A DNA stretch of 34,287 bases from Rhodobacter sp. CACIA14H1 (GTDB lineage: Bacteria > Pseudomonadota > Alphaproteobacteria > Rhodobacterales > Rhodobacteraceae), in the NCBI GenBank assembly GCA_000500915.1, contig AYNO01000021.1, positions 1 through 34,287 on the forward strand. The letters run 5' to 3'. Position 1 is the first letter of the stretch. Each line of letters opens with the position of its first letter. The notes beneath the pieces are model-generated. The model made no database searches, was not told where the DNA came from, and was given only the letters and a program-made list of their open reading frames with translations. Below, piece after piece: positions 30,665 through 34,287 of this stretch. The translations under genes were made by a program, and so were the position numbers.

Positions 30665-32199
30665 CATCCGCCCGGGGGGCGGCGCTCGCCGCCGCCTTCC
30701 TCGGGGCGATGACGCTCGGCACCGTCGCTGCCGTGGCGCTCCATGCGGGCACCGCGCGACCGGGGCCCGCCGACTGGTCCGCGCTCCGCTTCACCCTGCT
30801 GCAGGCGGGGCTGTCGGCCGTGATCTCCACCGCCCTCGCCATCCCCGTCGCCCGCGCCCTGGCCCGCCGCCGCTTTGCCGGTCGCGGCCTGCTCGTCACC
30901 CTGATGGGGGCGCCCTTCCTGCTGCCGGTCATCGTCGCCATCCTCGGCCTGCTGGCCGTCTTCGGGCGCAGCGGCACGCTGAACGGCATCCTTGCAGCCC
31001 TGAACCTGCCGCAGATCTCTCCCTACGGGCTGCACGGTGTCCTGCTGGCCCATGTCTTCCTGAACCTCCCCCTTGCCACGCGGATGATCCTGCAAGGCTG
31101 GCAATCCATCCCCGCCGAACGCTTCCGCCTCGCCCGCTCCCTCGCCCTCACACCGGCCGCGCAGTTCCGCCATCTGGAGCTGCCGATGCTCCGCGCCACC
31201 CTGCCGGGCGCGGCGCTGACGATCTTCACCCTCTGCCTCGCCAGCTTCGCCACGGCCCTGACGCTGGGGGGCGGCCCTGCCGCCACCACCGTCGAACTCG
31301 CCATCTATCAGGCGCTGCGCTTCGATTTCGCCCCCGACCGCGCCGCCACCCTTGCCCTGATCCAGTTCGCCCTGACTACCGCCGCCCTGCTGGCAGGCTG
31401 GGCGCTGATCCGCGACGCGGGCTTCGGTGCGGGGCTGGGGCGCCCGCCCGAACTTCCCGCACCCGGCGGCTGGCGCAAGGGGATGGACGCCACGGCCATC
31501 ACCCTTGCCGCCGCCTTCCTGCTGGCCCCCCTTGCCGCCCTTGTCGCGCGCGGCCTTCCCGGTCTGACCGACCTGCCGCAAGGACTGATCGGCGCCACCG
31601 CCCGCTCGCTCGCCATCGCGCTGGCCTCCACCGCGCTTGCCACGGCGGCAGCCCTTGCCCTCGCGCTCGCCACCGCCCGCAAGGCGCCTGCGCATCGCCT
31701 CTTTGACGCCGCTGCAACCTTTCCCCTCGCCGCCTCCTCGCTGGTGATCGGGACCGGCCTCTTCCTGGCGCTGCGGCCCTTCGCAAACCCGTCCGACATG
31801 GCCATCCCCGTCACCATCGCCACCAATGCCACCCTTGCGCTGCCCTATGCCTACCGCCTGCTGGCCCCGCCTGCCCGCAGCCTGCACCAGGATTACGCAA
31901 GGCTCTCCGCCTCCCTTGCCCTGACACCCGTCGCCCGCCTGCGCCTCGTGACCCTGCCGCATCTGGCGCGGCCCCTCGGCTTCGGCGCGGGCATCACGGC
32001 GGCGCTGTCCATGGGCGACCTTGGCGTGATCACCCTCTTTGCGGGGCAGACAAATGCCACCCTGCCGCTCTATATCCACAGCCTGATGGGCAGCTACCGG
32101 ATGGAACAGGCTGCTGCCGCCTCGCTCGTCCTCCTGACGCTGTCCTTCGCGCTCTTCGCCCTTTTCGACGGGATCGGCCGCCGCCATGCTCCAGCTTGA
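30640..32199 (+). CDS. thiP: Thiamine ABC transporter permease
   Basis: A 519-residue double permease: two fused six-helix modules, as in ThiP and FbpB proteins. Each half carries an EAA-type docking loop (first: PAERFRLARSLALTPAAQFRHLELPML; second: HQDYARLSASLALTPVARLRLVTLPHL). The late MGDLGVITLFAG and LPLYIHSLMGSYRMEQAAAAS are typical of ThiP. I chose ATG 30640, inside the thiB 3' end, because the first hydrophobic segment starts about 15 residues later; the ribosome-binding site is weak and translation is probably coupled. Its stop overlaps thiQ by 14 nt. Confidence 0.92.
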   Translation: MASRARPLTSARGAALAAAFLGAMTLGTVAAVALHAGTARPGPADWSALRFTLLQAGLSAVISTALAIPVARALARRRFAGRGLLVTLMGAPFLLPVIVAILGLLAVFGRSGTLNGILAALNLPQISPYGLHGVLLAHVFLNLPLATRMILQGWQSIPAERFRLARSLALTPAAQFRHLELPMLRATLPGAALTIFTLCLASFATALTLGGGPAATTVELAIYQALRFDFAPDRAATLALIQFALTTAALLAGWALIRDAGFGAGLGRPPELPAPGGWRKGMDATAITLAAAFLLAPLAALVARGLPGLTDLPQGLIGATARSLAIALASTALATAAALALALATARKAPAHRLFDAAATFPLAASSLVIGTGLFLALRPFANPSDMAIPVTIATNATLALPYAYRLLAPPARSLHQDYARLSASLALTPVARLRLVTLPHLARPLGFGAGITAALSMGDLGVITLFAGQTNATLPLYIHSLMGSYRMEQAAAASLVLLTLSFALFALFDGIGRRHAPA

Positions 32200-32887
32200 C
32201 CACCTGTCCCTCGCTGCCGATGGCTTCCGCCTGACGGCCGACCTCTCGGTTCCAGCGGGCGCAAGGGTGGCCATCATCGGCCCTTCCGGCGCGGGGAAAT
32301 CCACGCTTCTGAACGCCATCGCGGGTTTCGTCACGCCACAGGCGGGCCGCATCCTCTGGGACGGAGGCGATCTCACCGGCACGGACCCCGGCCAGCGCCC
32401 CGTGACGATCCTGTTCCAGGACCAGAACCTGTTCCCCCACCTGACCATCGAACGAAACCTCGCCCTCGGCCTCGCGCCCGATGGCCGGCTGACCCCCGCC
32501 ATCCGCGCCCGCGTCGCCGACGCGCTGAACCGCACGGGCCTCGACGGGCTGGCGCAACGCAGACCCGCCGGCCTTTCGGGTGGCCAGCAGGGCAGGGCGG
32601 CGCTGGCCCGCGCCCTGCTGCGGGCGCGGCCGATCCTCCTGCTCGACGAACCCTTCGCCGCCCTCGGCCCCGCGCTGAAGGCGGAAATGCTGGCGCTGGT
32701 CACCGACGTCGCCACCGAGACCGGCGCGACGGTCCTGATGGTGACGCATGACCCGCAGGATGCCCGCCGATTCGCACCGCTCACCATCCTCGTGGCTGAC
32801 GGCACCGCGCATCCCCCGACAGACACGGCCGCGCTTTTCGCCGATCCGCCCAAGGCGCTCGACGACTATCTGGGCAGCGGTTTCTGA
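32186..32887 (+). CDS. thiQ: Thiamine ABC transporter ATP-binding protein
   Basis: A 233-residue ATPase. Walker A is GPSGAGKST (32-40), the Q-loop is LFQDQNLFPHLT, the signature LSGGQQGRAALARAL, Walker B ILLLDEPFAALG and the switch His is in VTHDPQDA. QDQNLFPHL and EPFAALGPALKAEM are characteristic of ThiQ. No TOBE domain is present, also usual for ThiQ. It is the last gene of the riboswitch-controlled operon and energises ThiP with ThiB as receptor. Confidence 0.95.
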   Translation: MLQLDHLSLAADGFRLTADLSVPAGARVAIIGPSGAGKSTLLNAIAGFVTPQAGRILWDGGDLTGTDPGQRPVTILFQDQNLFPHLTIERNLALGLAPDGRLTPAIRARVADALNRTGLDGLAQRRPAGLSGGQQGRAALARALLRARPILLLDEPFAALGPALKAEMLALVTDVATETGATVLMVTHDPQDARRFAPLTILVADGTAHPPTDTAALFADPPKALDDYLGSGF

Positions 32888-32985
32888 CACAGAAACCGCG
32901 CCGGAACCCGACGCTTTCCGCTCGATCTCCCGCGCGGAAAACCTGCGCGAAATCCGGGTCCGGCCTCGCGCCTTCCGCCCAAAGA

Positions 32986-33012
32986 AAAACCCCGCCACAA
33001 GGGCGGGGTTTT
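32986..33012. terminator. Bidirectional terminator between thiQ and petC
   Basis: AAAACCCCGCC, loop ACAAG and GGCGGGGTTTT make an 11-bp stem with A/T ends on both sides. It therefore carries a U run for transcripts from either direction. It lies 98 nt after the thiQ stop and 26 nt after the petC stop. Confidence 0.88.
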
Positions 33013-33037
33013 CCGTCATTCACAAAGTCCGGACCGT

Positions 33038-33886
33038 TCAGGCAGTTGCCTTCTTGCCCTTCACGCCCGCCCAGATCCGCTTGTTCGTCAGATAGAGCAG
33101 CGAGCCGAGGATGATCAGGAAGACCACGGCCTTCAGGCCCGATTCCTTGCGGTCCATCAGCTTCGGCTCGGCGGCCCAGAGCAGGAAGGACGACACGTCC
33201 TCCGACATCTGGCTGACCGTCGCGGCGGTGCCGTCGGCATAGGTCACCTGATCGTCCGACAGCGGAGGGGGCATGGCGATCCAGCTTCCGGGCACGGTCG
33301 AAACGCCATGCTCGTCCTTGCAGCTGTCCGGCACGCCACCATTCGGGAACGAGGTGTTGTAGTAGAACCCGTCGATCCCGTCGGGGGCGCATTCGGGGTT
33401 TTCCTCGTAATGGGTCAGGATGGAATAGATGTATTCCGGCCCGCCCATCCCGTTGAACAGCTGGCTCATCCCCGTGCCATAGGGCCCGTGGAAGCCCGCG
33501 CGCGCCTTCGCCATCAGCGACAGGTCCGGCGCACCTTCCATCCCCGACACGGGGAAGTGGTCCGTCGGCTTGCCTTCGCGGTCTTCGCCCGTTTCCGCGT
33601 CCGTGACGGTGAACTGGGTCGCATAGGCGCGGACCTGGTCCTCCGGCAGTTGCGGACCGCCTTCGTCGGCCAGCGTGCGGATCGGGACATATTTCAGCCC
33701 GTGGCAGGCGGCACAGACCTCGGTATAGACCTGAAGCCCGCGCTGCAGCTGGAACTGGTCGAACTTGCCGAACGGCCCTTCATGGGCGAAGGCGACATCC
33801 GTCAGCTCCGTATGCCCGCCCGCGGCCATCGCCGCGCCGGCCGAAATGGCCAGCGCCGATGCGGTGAGTGCGATTTTCCTCAGCAT
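33038..33886 (-). CDS. petC: Cytochrome c1 of the cytochrome bc1 complex
   Basis: A 282-residue precursor of the c-type heme subunit, which passes electrons from the Rieske protein to cytochrome c in the periplasm. A signal peptide ends at AMA (residue 21). Heme c binds at CAACH (Cys58, Cys61, His62), and the axial Met is Met205 in IAMPPPL (about mature 184, as in Rhodobacter). Cys166 and Cys189 match the disulfide known from Rhodobacter cytochrome c1. A C-terminal membrane anchor spans about 251-267. I chose ATG 33886, with GGGG upstream, over the GTG at 33907, which would overlap petB. It lies downstream of petB in the usual petABC order. Confidence 0.96.
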   Translation of the reverse strand: MLRKIALTASALAISAGAAMAAGGHTELTDVAFAHEGPFGKFDQFQLQRGLQVYTEVCAACHGLKYVPIRTLADEGGPQLPEDQVRAYATQFTVTDAETGEDREGKPTDHFPVSGMEGAPDLSLMAKARAGFHGPYGTGMSQLFNGMGGPEYIYSILTHYEENPECAPDGIDGFYYNTSFPNGGVPDSCKDEHGVSTVPGSWIAMPPPLSDDQVTYADGTAATVSQMSEDVSSFLLWAAEPKLMDRKESGLKAVVFLIILGSLLYLTNKRIWAGVKGKKATA

Positions 33887-33903
33887 TTTGGTCAATCCCC
33901 TTC

Positions 33904-34287
33904 TCACTCGGCCGGGTGCGCTTTTGCGCCGTAATGGGCGTTGAAGTCATCCTCGATCGTCGCCGGCTGCGGCAGCGGCTTCTCGATCACGCCAAGCAGC
34001 GGCAGGATCACGAGGAAATAGGCGAACCAGTAGGCCGACGCGATCAGCGAGATGGTCGCATAGGGTTCTTCCGCCGGCATGGCACCGACCCACATCAGGA
34101 CGATGAAATCCACCACCAGCAGCGCGAACCACCACTTGAACATCGGCCGATACCGGCCCGACCGCACGGACGAGGTGTCCAGCCACGGCGCCAGCGCCAT
34201 GACCGCGATCGCCCCGAACATCGCCAGCACGCCGAAGAACTTGGCATCGACGATCCCGAAGGTGATCCACTCGGCCGCGATCACCAC
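33904..34287 (-). CDS. petB: Cytochrome b of the bc1 complex, carboxy-terminal part only
   Basis: The visible 127 residues are the carboxy end of cytochrome b; the start and the heme-binding histidines lie beyond the right edge. [20 protein letters not shown]-type sequence (here [20 protein letters not shown]), [19 protein letters not shown] and [19 protein letters not shown] match Rhodobacter cytochrome b helices near the carboxy end, followed by the [11 protein letters not shown] tail. The first window codons (GTG GTG) are internal, not a start. The 17-nt gap to petC supports cotranscription. Confidence 0.95.
   Translation of the reverse strand: MVIAAEWITFGIVDAKFFGVLAMFGAIAVMALAPWLDTSSVRSGRYRPMFKWWFALLVVDFIVLMWVGAMPAEEPYATISLIASAYWFAYFLVILPLLGVIEKPLPQPATIEDDFNAHYGAKAHPAE

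Overview
This window looks like part of the chromosome of an alphaproteobacterium, most likely Rhodobacteraceae/Paracoccaceae. The evidence is the high GC content (by eye about two thirds), heavy use of GCC/GGC/CGC codons, a Rhodobacter-type cytochrome bc1 operon end (petB-petC) at the right edge, and compact operons joined by 4-nt ATGA overlaps. I saw no rRNA, tRNA, CRISPR, insertion sequence or phage gene.

Region A (1-16340) is a catabolic island. A peptide/nickel-type ABC transporter (two ATPases, two permeases; minus strand) diverges from an IclR-family regulator. The regulator is followed by an AcoC-like E2 protein (lipoyl domain, E1/E3-binding domain, alpha/beta-hydrolase). Convergent to these are an OtnC-like aldolase/decarboxylase, an OtnK-like kinase and an acyl-CoA dehydrogenase. 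Diverging from the dehydrogenase is a plus-strand run: a fused E1 alpha-beta thiamine-diphosphate dehydrogenase, a family-5 solute-binding protein broken by a one-base frameshift, a class III aminotransferase, a fold-type IV aminotransferase resembling fungal (R)-amine transaminases, a ThuA-like protein and a glutathione transferase. IclR-type palindromes before the IclR gene and before the E1 gene suggest one regulon. My inference is import of an amine or amino-acid-like compound, deamination, oxidative decarboxylation or cleavage to an acyl-CoA, then acyl-CoA oxidation. The substrate is unknown.

Region B (16345-27708) is a divergent carbohydrate or polyol locus. To the left run a MalK/UgpC-type ATPase, an AraM-like sn-glycerol-1-phosphate dehydrogenase, a phosphohexuloisomerase-like SIS protein, an SDR dehydrogenase and a HAD-IIA protein. 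To the right run a family-1 solute-binding protein, two permeases, a SorC-type regulator, an FGGY kinase and an endonuclease/exonuclease/phosphatase-family protein. A palindrome in the shared promoter region is the likely operator. The AraM plus HAD-IIA plus sugar ABC transporter set recalls the Bacillus subtilis ara operon, but the arabinose enzymes are absent.

Region C (27739-33012) holds aroC, an 816-nt gene-free stretch and the thiamine transport operon thiBPQ. The gene-free stretch contains three perfect 7-bp tandem arrays (CACCGCT x32, TTTCCTC x13, ACTCCTC x5), then a candidate promoter and a TPP riboswitch whose downstream sequence could hide the thiB ribosome-binding site. A bidirectional terminator separates thiQ from petC.

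Region D (33038-34287) is petC and the 3' end of petB, encoding cytochrome bc1 subunits.

The items I consider most worth pursuing are the heptanucleotide arrays with their degenerate relative at 22471-22499, the aminotransferase/E1/E2 island, and the AraM/SIS/HAD polyol locus.
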